Source: Desulfobacterales bacterium
GTDB lineage: Bacteria; Desulfobacterota; Desulfobacteria; Desulfobacterales; UBA5852
Direction: 5' to 3'
Length of the DNA stretch: 57,250 nt
Assembly: GCA_030066455.1 (NCBI GenBank)
Contig: JASJBQ010000001.1
Span: 1 to 57,250 of the forward strand
Position numbers and translations under genes: made by a program. Below, piece after piece: positions 17,665 to 25,719 of the stretch (within the stretch, counting starts at the first letter, position 1; each line of letters begins with the position of its first letter). The notes beneath the pieces were generated by a model. The model ran no database searches and had not been told where the DNA came from. It saw only the letters and a list, made by a program, of their open reading frames with translations.

Positions 17665-18174
17665 ATGCAAAAAGTTGAGCAGGGGCTTTATATCAGCGTA
17701 CATTATAAAGGGACCCTCGACAGTGGCGAGATCTTTGACAGCAGTGAAGGACGGGCGCCGCTCGAGGTGCAGATGGGCGCCGGACAGCTGATACAGGGTT
17801 TTGAAGCCGCCCTGGCGGGCATGACCCTGAACGAGAAGAAGACGTTTACGCTGGCACCCGAGGAAGCCTACGGGATGCGGGACGATAAGCGCATGCACCA
17901 TTTTCCGCGGACCGAAGTACCTCCGGAAATGAACCCGCAGGTGGGCCAGGCCATTGCCCTGACCGCATCGGACGGCCGACAGATTCCCGCCCGTATCGCC
18001 GCCGTCAACGACGAACAAATCACCGTCGACCTCAATCATCCGCTGGCCGGCGAGGCCCTGACCTTCGACATCGAAGTGGTGGGCATCAGCCCGACGGCAA
18101 CCCAGAAACACGCCGGCTGCGGCGGGGGCTGCAACTGCCAGGCCGAAAAATCCGGCTGCGGCTGCGCTGAATAG
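17665..18174 (+). CDS. FKBP-type peptidyl-prolyl isomerase, SlyD-like
   Basis: 169 residues from ATG 17665 after AAGGAG. The FKBP domain (VHYKGTLDSGEIFDSS, GAGQLIQGFEAALAGM) and an inserted flap with APEEAYG match the SlyD branch, which combines prolyl isomerisation with chaperone activity. The C-terminal tail is a cysteine-rich cluster, CGGGCNC then CGCAE, resembling the metal-binding tail of SlyD that stores and delivers nickel to hydrogenases; here it is cysteine- rather than histidine-rich, so the metal may differ. No hydrogenase genes are in the window. Confidence 0.9.
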   Translation: MQKVEQGLYISVHYKGTLDSGEIFDSSEGRAPLEVQMGAGQLIQGFEAALAGMTLNEKKTFTLAPEEAYGMRDDKRMHHFPRTEVPPEMNPQVGQAIALTASDGRQIPARIAAVNDEQITVDLNHPLAGEALTFDIEVVGISPTATQKHAGCGGGCNCQAEKSGCGCAE

Positions 18175-18376
18175 GGGCGCCCCTGGCCCCGGGTTCCTGG
18201 CAGGCATGAAACCCGGGGCTGTGATCATGCTGGCCCCAAGCGAAAAAATAGTGCGGTCGCCGCTACGCACACACCAACAACCTTAATCCCCCCATGTCTA
18301 CCCATCGGCCCAACATAAGACATCACCGCAAATGCCGTGGTTGCCTCCCAGTGGCCACATTCCGCAGGGTGCGCAC

Positions 18377-18404
18377 TTGACAACCAGGCTCCGGGTCTTA
18401 GGCT
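18377..18404 (+). promoter_or_regulatory. Possible promoter of the cytochrome bd operon
   Basis: TTGACA (18377-18382), 16 bases, then TAGGCT (18399-18404), about 55 bases before the cydA start. The -10 is weak. The upstream part of this gap (18175-18376) contains a GC-rich hairpin, CCCCGGGTT/AACCCGGGG at 18187-18218, just after the FKBP gene but without a T-run. Confidence 0.35.
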
Positions 18405-18412
18405 AAATTTTA

Positions 18413-18433
18413 ATTTGTCTAAAATTTGTCTAA
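18413..18433 (+). promoter_or_regulatory. Direct repeat upstream of cydA
   Basis: The ten bases ATTTGTCTAA occur twice, at 18413-18422 and 18424-18433, eleven bases apart, one helical turn. They lie between the possible promoter and the cydA start, where a repressor or activator site would be expected. It matches no FNR or Rex consensus that I know. Confidence 0.4.
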
Positions 18434-18456
18434 CTTAAAATGAGAATGGTGCTAAC

Positions 18457-19860
18457 ATGTTTGACAACCTCGACCCCGTGATTCTGGCGCGCATTCAGTT
18501 TGCCTTTACCGTTTCGTTTCACATCATCTTCCCGGCTTTCACGATTGGTCTGGCCAGTTGGCTGGCCGTGCTCGAATGGCGCTGGCTCAGGACGGGCAAA
18601 CAGATCTATGCCGAAATATACAAAATGTGGGTCAAAATTTTTGCGGTGGCCTTTGGAATGGGCGTTGTTTCGGGTGTGGTTTTGAGTTTCCAGTTCGGAA
18701 CAAACTGGTCGGCGTTCGCCGATCAAACCGGCAATGTGTTGGGTCCGCTGCTGGGCTACGAGGTGCTCACCGCGTTCTTTCTCGAAGCCTCATTTCTGGG
18801 TGTCATGCTGTTTGGGTGGAATCGTGTCAGTCCCCGAATGCATTTCGCCTCGACCGTCATCGTGGCCGTGGGCACGCTGATTTCGGCCTTCTGGATCTTG
18901 TCCGCCAACAGCTGGATGCAGACACCGCAAGGATTTCGGGTGGGCGAAGACGGTTTGTTCTACCCCACCGACTGGCTGGCGGTAATTTTCAACCCGTCTT
19001 TCCCCTACCGCTTCGCCCATATGACGGTGGCCGCCTACCTCACCACCGCTTTCGTGGTGGCCGGGGTGGCATCGTTCTATCTCTGGCGCGGCCGGCACGT
19101 CAAGCACGCCCGCGTCATGATGGGCATGGCCATGATTATGGCCATCTTCGTCGCCCCGATGCAATTGGTGATCGGCGATCTACACGGCCTCAACACGCTG
19201 GAGCACCAACCCGCCAAGGTGGCGGCCATGGAAGGTTTGTGGGAAACCCAGCGCGGCGCTCCCATGACGCTCTTTGCCTGGCCGGACCAGGAAGCTGAAA
19301 AAAATCGCTGGGCCATCGAGATTCCCAAATTGACGAGTCTGATCTTGACGCACGAGCTGGATGGCGAGGTCAAGGGACTCAAGGAATGGCCCAAGGACGA
19401 GCGGCCACCGGTGGCCTGGGTTTTCTGGTCTTTCCGCATTATGGTCGGCATCGGCATGCTGATGATCCTCACCGGGCTCATCGCTCTGGTCCTTCATTTC
19501 CGCAAACGACTATTTGATACCCGCTGGTTTCAGTATTGGTGCATGGCGCTGGCACCTTCAGGCTTCGTGGCCGTGTTGGCGGGCTGGTTCGTCACCGAGA
19601 TCGGGCGTCAGCCCTACATCGTTTACGAGGTTTTGCGCACGAGCGACATGGTGTCCCCGGTGGCGGCCTCCTCCATCGCCATCTCTTTGACCGCTTTTGT
19701 CATCACGTATGCATTCGTCTTCGGTGCCGGTACCTACTATATCCTGCACCTGATCAACAAGGGACCGGCATCCGAGGAAGAGGCCTACGGGGCCCACGGC
19801 GTCAAGCAGCCGCCGATCGTGACCAAACTGGTCACGCGCGAGGGAGGTGGACATGCTTAA
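18457..19860 (+). CDS. cydA: Cytochrome bd oxidase subunit I (cyanide-insensitive-oxidase type)
   Basis: 467 residues with about nine membrane helices. Subunit I carries hemes b558, b595 and d, and oxidises quinol at the periplasmic side, reducing oxygen to water. His22 in ARIQFAFTVSFHIIFP is the expected heme ligand near the N-terminus; FGTNWS and GREPY-equivalent (GRQPYIVYEVLRT) motifs are present. The Q-loop between helices VI and VII is short (ending EWPKDERPPVAWVFW), as in CioA-type bd oxidases, and the protein is shorter than E. coli CydA. In an anaerobic sulfate reducer it would serve oxygen defence. The stop overlaps the cydB start by eight bases. Confidence 0.95.
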   Translation: MFDNLDPVILARIQFAFTVSFHIIFPAFTIGLASWLAVLEWRWLRTGKQIYAEIYKMWVKIFAVAFGMGVVSGVVLSFQFGTNWSAFADQTGNVLGPLLGYEVLTAFFLEASFLGVMLFGWNRVSPRMHFASTVIVAVGTLISAFWILSANSWMQTPQGFRVGEDGLFYPTDWLAVIFNPSFPYRFAHMTVAAYLTTAFVVAGVASFYLWRGRHVKHARVMMGMAMIMAIFVAPMQLVIGDLHGLNTLEHQPAKVAAMEGLWETQRGAPMTLFAWPDQEAEKNRWAIEIPKLTSLILTHELDGEVKGLKEWPKDERPPVAWVFWSFRIMVGIGMLMILTGLIALVLHFRKRLFDTRWFQYWCMALAPSGFVAVLAGWFVTEIGRQPYIVYEVLRTSDMVSPVAASSIAISLTAFVITYAFVFGAGTYYILHLINKGPASEEEAYGAHGVKQPPIVTKLVTREGGGHA

Positions 19861-20872
19861 CTTCGAAGCCTTTCTGGACCTGCCCCTGATCTGGTACGGT
19901 CTCATAGCTACGGCCCTGCTGCTCTATGTGATACTGGACGGGTTCGATCTGGGGGTTGGTATTCTCTTTCCCTTCGCCCCCACCGACCAGTGCAGGGATC
20001 GCATGATGAATTCCATCGCCCCGTTCTGGGACGGCAACGAAACGTGGTTGGTGCTTGCCGGCGGGGGCCTTTTCGCGGCCTTTCCACTGGCCTACGCGAT
20101 TCTAATGCCCGCACTCTACGTCCCCATCATCGGTATGCTGCTGGGCCTCATCTTCAGGGGGGTCGCCTTCGAGTTCCGGTTCAAGGCCAGCGGCAAATCG
20201 CGGCGCATTTGGGACTATGCCTTCCATTTCGGCTCGCTGACCGCGACCTTCATGCAGGGTGTCGTGTTGGGTGCCGTGGTGCAGGGTATCACCGTGGAGG
20301 GGCGGCAGTATGCCGGCGGGGCCTTCGACTGGATCGACGCCTACAGCGTCATGGTCGGTGTCGCGCTCGTTTTCGGTTACGCCCTGTTGGGCAGCACCTG
20401 GCTCGTGATGAAAACCGACGGCGAAACCCAGACCTGGGCGCGTCAATCCGGTTCTTATGTCCTTGGATACGTCGGCTTGTTCATCGCCGTGGTAAGCATC
20501 AGTATGCCCGCGATGAACACGGATGTGAGAGCGCTCTGGTTCAGCCTGCCCAACTTCTTTTACCTGCTTCCAGTGCCGATGCTGACGGCGTTGTTTTTTG
20601 CGTTCATCTGGCGCGATCTGCACAAAGGAAACGAATTGCGGCCCTTCATTCTAAGCATCGGCGTTTTTGTGTTAAGCTATTTCGGGCTCGCCATCAGCCT
20701 GTGGCCCTGGATCGTACCGACGGCCGTGACTTTCCGCGACGCTGCCGCCGCACCAGAGTCCCAGTCCTTGCTTCTGGTCGGCACGGTCATTCTGTTGCCG
20801 GTGGTATTAGGCTACACGGCCTACTGTTACTATCTCTTCCGGGGAAAGGCGTCGCATGAAACCGCTTACTAA
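19853..20872 (+). CDS. cydB: Cytochrome bd oxidase subunit II
   Basis: 339 residues from the ATG at 19853, which has GGAGG just upstream and overlaps the end of cydA by eight bases. A GTG two codons earlier is in frame but less well placed. The signature ILDGFDLGVGILFPF in the first helix, FWDGNETWLVLAGGGLFAAFP and the GVAFEFRFK segment identify CydB. Eight or nine membrane segments are visible. It pairs with CydA in a heterodimer in the cytoplasmic membrane. The 3' end overlaps a tiny third gene at 20856. Confidence 0.95.
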   Translation: MLNFEAFLDLPLIWYGLIATALLLYVILDGFDLGVGILFPFAPTDQCRDRMMNSIAPFWDGNETWLVLAGGGLFAAFPLAYAILMPALYVPIIGMLLGLIFRGVAFEFRFKASGKSRRIWDYAFHFGSLTATFMQGVVLGAVVQGITVEGRQYAGGAFDWIDAYSVMVGVALVFGYALLGSTWLVMKTDGETQTWARQSGSYVLGYVGLFIAVVSISMPAMNTDVRALWFSLPNFFYLLPVPMLTALFFAFIWRDLHKGNELRPFILSIGVFVLSYFGLAISLWPWIVPTAVTFRDAAAAPESQSLLLVGTVILLPVVLGYTAYCYYLFRGKASHETAY

Positions 20873-20972
20873 AAAACAACGGCAATGGTGCTGGTTTGCG
20901 TTGCTGTGGTGTGGCGGACTAACAGCTACCCTGATTCTCTCCTACGCCATGCGCTGGGTCATTCGACTTTGA
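20856..20972 (+). CDS. 38-residue cytochrome bd accessory subunit, DUF2474-like
   Basis: A short frame too small for routine gene calling. ATG 20856 lies inside cydB, overlapping its end by 17 bases, and the frame stops at TGA 20970-20972. The peptide starts MKPLTKKQRQ, has one membrane helix (about residues 11-31, WCWFALLWCGGLTA onward) and ends RWVIRL. Positive N-terminus, one helix beginning W-x-F-x-x-x-W and a C-terminal Arg fit the DUF2474/CydP-like subunits found after cioAB-type operons; E. coli CydX is the functional analogue, needed for heme stability. Context and topology are strong; family call is by memory of the pattern. Confidence 0.72.
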   Translation: MKPLTKKQRQWCWFALLWCGGLTATLILSYAMRWVIRL

Positions 20973-21006
20973 ATCATTACGCTTTATTGCAGCCGTCAGC
21001 GTTTTC

Positions 21007-21912
21007 TTAGGTGCCAACCGCCGAGGCCTCGTAAAGCGGGAAAAGTTCACCAAATAGAATCGCCACCTCCGCGGCTACTTCCCGACCCTGATCGATGACA
21101 TCTTCTTTGGGCACGCGTCTGGCGATCATCAAGTCGATCCACGTGTCAGATGACCAGCTGTCGATGGCTTCGGCCAATGTTTTCATTTGCGTGGCACCGG
21201 AATCATCGTTCGCCTGCCAACTCTCCGCCCCCGGCTCGAGGATCCCTTTGAAGCTGCGCTGGTGGGCATCGTATACCACCAGGCCCTGCTCCCGGGCGAC
21301 GCCCCGCAGCCATTCGTCGTTGGCCTCGTGGCGCAACCAGGCGATGAACCGGTCCCAGTCGGGCGAAGCCTTGCGACCGGGATCCGGGCGTTCGACATAA
21401 AAACCCCAGGCCAGGGTTTCCTGGTCGGCGCGGGCAAAAAACTTGGCCGGGTAGTCCACGCTCTTTTTTTTCCAGTGATCGCTGTCGGCCCAATGGACTT
21501 CGTTGCGGCGCTTGGCCGCCCAGGAATTGAAATTCAGCCGCGAAGACTGCAGTCGTGATGTGACGGCACCACCGAACTGGTTGCGGCTGCGCCAGGGGGT
21601 GCGGCTGATGGCCTTCTTGAAATCTTCGAGATGCAAACCTTCGAAGGTGGCGCCTGGTTTGCGGCTGGCTGCGCTTCGCGCCTTGCTGCTGGATGCGGCC
21701 GCCTTTTTTTCTTTCATCTGCCGTTCCCAGCGTCGTCGCTCCTGGATACGGCGCTGAAAACTGACCGTCGTCTCAATCGATTCGCCGCTTTCCCATTCGA
21801 TGACCATGGTGTTGCGTTCGATGGAAAGGACTTTAAAGGGGCCCTTTTCGTTTTCGTATGTTTCCCCAACGACAAATTCGATCGGTTGCACCGCATCCAT
21901 AGAATCTTCCAT
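21007..21912 (-). CDS. Uncharacterised cytoplasmic protein with N-terminal SH3-like segment
   Basis: 301 residues, start preceded by GGAGGAGAGC. The first 55 residues (FVVGETYENEKGPFKVLSIE, then MVIEWESGESIETTV) look like a small SH3-like barrel of the kind that occurs in DNA- or RNA-binding helper proteins. A charged, Lys/Arg/Ser-rich linker (55-90) follows, then a globular region with many Trp (KRRNEVHWADSDHW, WGFYVERP, DWDRFIAWLRHE). No catalytic motif is evident. It converges on the cytochrome bd operon, separated by 34 bases, with no visible terminator. I do not recognise the family beyond this. Confidence 0.6.
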   Translation of the reverse strand: MEDSMDAVQPIEFVVGETYENEKGPFKVLSIERNTMVIEWESGESIETTVSFQRRIQERRRWERQMKEKKAAASSSKARSAASRKPGATFEGLHLEDFKKAISRTPWRSRNQFGGAVTSRLQSSRLNFNSWAAKRRNEVHWADSDHWKKKSVDYPAKFFARADQETLAWGFYVERPDPGRKASPDWDRFIAWLRHEANDEWLRGVAREQGLVVYDAHQRSFKGILEPGAESWQANDDSGATQMKTLAEAIDSWSSDTWIDLMIARRVPKEDVIDQGREVAAEVAILFGELFPLYEASAVGT

Positions 21913-22222
21913 GCTCTCCTCCCCCGTGATAGGAATCGCCCGTTGGATGGCGCGACGGCGAATCCTTCATAAAAAACAGCCTCCAATCGTCCCGGGCCGA
22001 GCCGAGCGAACGGACGCCTCAACGTGTAACGCTGCCCACAGTGCGCTTGGTAACTGTAAACCAATTATTAACATAAGTCTAAAGTTGGATATTTCCAGTT
22101 CACACGGCCGGCCCCTGGGGGGGGTTGCCGACGACCACCGCCTTGCAATCCCAGGACGGCATTGATAGCACGGAACAGCGCCTGAACGCACGCCAAGACG
22201 GCTAAGCCTGGAGTACCAGAAT
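21913..22222. other. Divergent intergenic region, no gene seen
   Basis: This region separates the leftward unknown gene from the rightward TPR gene. An AT-rich patch at about 22050-22095 (CCAATTATTAACATAAG) probably holds promoters for one or both directions, but no pair of hexamers is convincing. Confidence 0.4.
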
Positions 22223-23488
22223 ATGACGCTGCTGGAACGGTTGACCGGAACCGCACCCGAAAAGCTGGAACACAAGGCCGATCGCCTGCTCGCTGCCGGG
22301 CGTTGGGGTGAGGCCAAGCTCGCCTATGAAGACGCCCTGGGCAGGCTAAACCGGCGCCCCGGCGCGGATGCCGAGATGCAAAGCCGCCTGGAAACCAAAA
22401 GTCGACGTTGCCGCAATGCCCTGGCCCGCGAACACCGACAGAGCGCCGCAGACCTTCTGGAGGGCGGATTCCTGGAGGAAGCCCGGGACATGCTGGTACT
22501 GGCGATCGATGTCAGTGCCGACGAAGGCGATCGGGACGAATGGATGCAGACGCTCGAAACGCTCGCTGCCCAAGAAAATGGGTTGCAGGGTCGTGCGCCG
22601 ACCTTGGCGCCTCCTGCTCGCGCGATTGTCTCCGCAACCCTGCATCCCGAGGACGAAGAGTATTTCCACGCACTATGCCACACGCTGCCCGATGCCATAC
22701 GCCGGGCTTATCAGGATTACGGCGAGGATTTTAAATGCGGGTATATCGCACTCAACCGGGGGGATTTTTCAACCGCGGCCCGGCACCTCGAGCGGGCCCG
22801 CGGACAGGCCAAGCAGCCGGACAGCCACATTGCGCTTGAATTGGCCACAGCTTACGCCAACCTGAACCGCTACACCGAAGCCCGCAGCCTGCTGGGGGCC
22901 TATTTGAAGCACCACCCGGACGCGCTGCCCGCCTACCGGCTGCTCTGCGAAATCCATTGGGATTTGGGCAACTTCGACCAGGCGTTCCAGCTGCTGGCGG
23001 GGTTACCGCCCGAGCTGGCCGCATCACGGGCCGCCGCCAGCCTTGAAGGCGCCACCTTTGAACGTGCCGGCAGGCTCGAATCCGCCCGTCAACATTACCG
23101 CCGGTTTCTGGACACCTATGGCTGGGACCCCGAAATGGGTCATCGCCTGGCGCGCGTCTGCCGGGATCTGAATGCAACCCAAGAGGCGCTGGCGCTTTAT
23201 CGTCTGCTCGTCGAAAACGGCCGAAGTTGCTCCGCGCGTATCGCGCCCCGGATCCGGTACGAATATGCCGAGCTGTGTATTGAACAGGGGGCGCAGGACA
23301 CGGCCCTGCTGGAAATGTATCTTGCCCTGGCTCGGGAGATCCCCGACCGGGCGGCGCATTGTTACGCCCGGGTAGCCCAGCTCTACCGCCGCCAGGGGCA
23401 CACGCATGAATCCCGCCGTTTTCGGGAGCTTGCCCGGCGGATCGAGGCGACCACCGCGGCCACCGGCCGGGAGGGCGACACGCCATGA
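22223..23488 (+). CDS. TPR-repeat protein, cytoplasmic
   Basis: 421 residues, mostly alpha-helical, no signal peptide. Helical hairpins of TPR type run through the protein (KADRLLAAGRWGEAKLAYEDALG near the start, LATAYANLNRYTEARSLLGAYLK, then ALYRLLVENG and HCYARVAQLYRRQGHTHES near the end). This organisation resembles LapB/YciM-like scaffolds, but the C-terminal rubredoxin-like cysteine pair of LapB is absent. Its stop overlaps the start of the next gene (ATGA), so the two products are probably made together and act as a pair, perhaps at the membrane through the partner's helices. Confidence 0.7.
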   Translation: MTLLERLTGTAPEKLEHKADRLLAAGRWGEAKLAYEDALGRLNRRPGADAEMQSRLETKSRRCRNALAREHRQSAADLLEGGFLEEARDMLVLAIDVSADEGDRDEWMQTLETLAAQENGLQGRAPTLAPPARAIVSATLHPEDEEYFHALCHTLPDAIRRAYQDYGEDFKCGYIALNRGDFSTAARHLERARGQAKQPDSHIALELATAYANLNRYTEARSLLGAYLKHHPDALPAYRLLCEIHWDLGNFDQAFQLLAGLPPELAASRAAASLEGATFERAGRLESARQHYRRFLDTYGWDPEMGHRLARVCRDLNATQEALALYRLLVENGRSCSARIAPRIRYEYAELCIEQGAQDTALLEMYLALAREIPDRAAHCYARVAQLYRRQGHTHESRRFRELARRIEATTAATGREGDTP

Positions 23489-24102
23489 CCATCAAGAAGG
23501 GGGTGGTGATCGCCGGTATCGCGCTGGCCGCCATCACGGCGGCCTGCATCCTGGTCTATCAGATGCTGACCAGCGGCCGGGTCGAACCGATGGGTCTATT
23601 GTTGCTGGCCGCCGTGATCGCGGTCATGCTCCCCATGGTCCGGACCCGGTATTTTCCGAGCCTCGCCGACTGCCGGGCCGAGCTCGATTTCCACGCCCAG
23701 CGCCAAGCCGTTTTCGTCCGCCAGCTTTTGGCGGACAGACTCGGGCCGGAACCCGCCCAGCGGATCGAGACGGCGACGGGTGCCGAGGAAATCACGGCGT
23801 TGATGGCCCGGGCGGCGCAGAGGGAGGATGCGGATTTGATCTTTGCCCTGCAGATTATTTGGTCGAACCATCACGAACGAGCCGGCGATCCCAAGGCGAC
23901 GGCCGCAAGCCTGACCGAAGCCCTGCGATACCGTCCGCATGATTTTGTCGTGCGCTTCCGACTGGCCCGCAGTCTGGAATGGCAGGCGGATCCTTCCGGC
24001 GCGCTTGCGATCTACCGCGGAATTCTCGCCGACACGGCGGGATTGTCCCGCGCCATGATCAAGCTGACCCGCCGGCAAATGGAAACCCTTGAAGGGAGAT
24101 GA
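23485..24102 (+). CDS. Membrane protein with cytoplasmic TPR-like tail
   Basis: 205 residues. Two membrane helices occupy about residues 8-28 (VVIAGIALAAITAACILVYQ) and 36-52 (PMGLLLLAAVIAVMLPM); the rest is soluble and helical, with a TPR-like repeat near the end (DFVVRFRLARSLEWQADPSGALAIYRGIL). Domain order two helices then TPR recalls the N-terminal anchor of LapB-type proteins. It is coupled to the upstream TPR gene by a four-base overlap. No further neighbours share the strand. The family is not recognised with certainty. Confidence 0.65.
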   Translation: MTIKKGVVIAGIALAAITAACILVYQMLTSGRVEPMGLLLLAAVIAVMLPMVRTRYFPSLADCRAELDFHAQRQAVFVRQLLADRLGPEPAQRIETATGAEEITALMARAAQREDADLIFALQIIWSNHHERAGDPKATAASLTEALRYRPHDFVVRFRLARSLEWQADPSGALAIYRGILADTAGLSRAMIKLTRRQMETLEGR

Positions 24103-24350
24103 CTCAACCCGCCAGATAGAAGCCGATCGCTCGCGAGTTGGCGTCCGTTTAAATTGACGGCTTTACGGAAAAACCGGCGCCGTTCGAGGGTCACGGGATA
24201 TTGATGGCCGCACGGGCATTTCACCCGTACGCGGGACGCCCCCGCCAACTGCGCGTTGCGGGACACCTCCACCGTACGGGGGCACTCGCATTGCGGGCAG
24301 ACGAAAGTGGCCCGGCCTTCACGGGTGACAAACACTTTTAAATCGCTCAT
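24012..24350 (-). pseudogene. Truncated PilZ-associated zinc-ribbon protein
   Basis: From ATG 24350 (GAGGT upstream) about 68 residues, to roughly base 24147, match the N-terminal module of deltaproteobacterial PilZ proteins: LKVFVTREGRATFVCPQC, then RVRVKCPCGH and VTLERRRFFRK. Two CxxC/CxC pairs probably bind zinc. Intact relatives continue into a PilZ domain that binds cyclic di-GMP. Here the frame instead runs on for 45 unrelated codons and overlaps the 3' end of the opposing gene. The PilZ domain is missing, so this is most likely a broken gene, or a stand-alone ribbon with a random tail. Confidence 0.65.
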
Positions 24351-24660
24351 CACGACACCTCTGTTTTCAGACCGGCGTGTCAACAGCCGGTCTGGCTTAG
24401 GGGATCGAAAATCAAGAGGAGATAGCGGTCGGCGAAAACAAGGCAGCGGTGAGATCCACAACCCGACCTCAGGCGAGCATCAGCGGCATTCGATCGTCGT
24501 TGGTTGGATTATCGCCCCCCTGGCGATAAACTTGACCCTCGAATGTCTTTAAAAAACCCGATCGTAAGCAAATGGAAGGCCTCGGAACACGGACGGCTTC
24601 GAATCGCGTGCGCCATGCCGCAGGGGAGCTGGACGTAGAGAACGCCTCGAGCGCTCTCGA
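24351..24660. other. Intergenic region, nothing recognised
   Basis: No frame with a believable start or family resemblance on either strand. It lies upstream of the truncated PilZ-type gene and downstream of the M15-like gene. Confidence 0.4.
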
Positions 24661-25638
24661 TCAGAGAGGGGGCGCGATGCTAAACGGCGGCGTGCGGACG
24701 GACGCCGGCATGTCCTTCCCGCTCCGGCCACAGAACCGGGCCTGGATGTCGTAACGCCCCGGTTTGAGATCCGCAGACAGGCGCCAGCGGATAAAGGCCA
24801 TCTGGTCGATATCGGCCAACTGATGACAGTCGCCCGCGGTCAGCATCTCGAATTGCGGTCTGAATGTGCGCGTCGACTGGATTTCTCCGGCGGCCGAATG
24901 GCGGCGCAGCTCAAAATCGGCCGCCACCCCGATGGGGAATGCGGTCATGCGGATGAATCGCAGGGTGACGACGCTTTCAGGCGGGTAGATATCGTAGTCC
25001 GTCACCAGCCCGATCAGTTTGTTGTCATCCGAAATGCCGGTCCCGACCCCGGAAGTCTTCTGGTCCCAAGACCTTGCCGGGCCCACGTCGATGTGCACGC
25101 TCTCCCCCTGGTAATAGCCGGCCCCGCCGAATTTAAGCGTCTTGACGCGGCGCCAGAGTTTCCGGGACGGGACCCCCGCCATGACCAGGTCCGCCGCCAT
25201 CCCGTACTGGTGCAGACTGGCTTTGGCCGCCAGCCCTCCGCCCTGCCGCACATTGCGGTTGTAGGCTGGGCTGCGATAGCCCGAGGTGATCGTGATTCGG
25301 GCGCCCGGTCTCATTTCGTCCTCCAGGTAGTCCAGATATTCGATCAGCCGCAGCGAGATGTGGGGGCGCTCGGGCCGATAGGGCGCGTCGAAGACGAGGT
25401 GGAGCGCCTCAAGCGCCTCCGGGTCGTAGCTTCCGTTCGCAAGACGGTAGCGCCCCTTGTAAGTGGTGCCGTTTTTGCGACTCTCCAAATTGATCCAACC
25501 GTCACCGCTGAAAAAGAAGCGGCTGACACCTGCAACGTCCTCCTCGGCGGCAGCGGGCAGGGCCACCCCGATCAGCATAATTACCGGCAGGATCACGGCC
25601 AGTTGTCCTTGGATTGGGGATCGGGTCGTGGTTGGCAT
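24661..25638 (-). CDS. M15-like D,D-peptidase domain protein (DUF882/YcbK type), exported
   Basis: 325 residues from ATG 25638; a GTG 13 codons earlier is also possible. An N-terminal hydrophobic segment (LAVILPVIMLIGVALPAAA) is a signal peptide. The metallopeptidase core has GYRSPAYN, then SLHQYGMAADL and SVHIDVGP, the SxHxxGxAxD and HxD zinc-ligand motifs of the peptidase M15 superfamily. It probably trims peptide cross-links of peptidoglycan in the periplasm. A C-terminal domain of about 110 residues (after VGTGISDDNK) is unassigned, perhaps beta-sandwich. The lytic transglycosylase gene lies just upstream on the same strand, supporting a cell-wall role. Confidence 0.82.
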   Translation of the reverse strand: MPTTTRSPIQGQLAVILPVIMLIGVALPAAAEEDVAGVSRFFFSGDGWINLESRKNGTTYKGRYRLANGSYDPEALEALHLVFDAPYRPERPHISLRLIEYLDYLEDEMRPGARITITSGYRSPAYNRNVRQGGGLAAKASLHQYGMAADLVMAGVPSRKLWRRVKTLKFGGAGYYQGESVHIDVGPARSWDQKTSGVGTGISDDNKLIGLVTDYDIYPPESVVTLRFIRMTAFPIGVAADFELRRHSAAGEIQSTRTFRPQFEMLTAGDCHQLADIDQMAFIRWRLSADLKPGRYDIQARFCGRSGKDMPASVRTPPFSIAPPL

Positions 25639-25719
25639 TGGCGTGTCGACATTCCAGGCGCTCGGGTTAGCGGTCACGGCATCCGCCGAGCCCTCACATC
25701 CGCTTTCCGATTGAAGGTG

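Noticed and set aside
18187..18218. Hairpin after the FKBP gene as a terminator
   Set aside because: The stem is good, but no T-run follows on either strand, so it is not listed as an intrinsic terminator.
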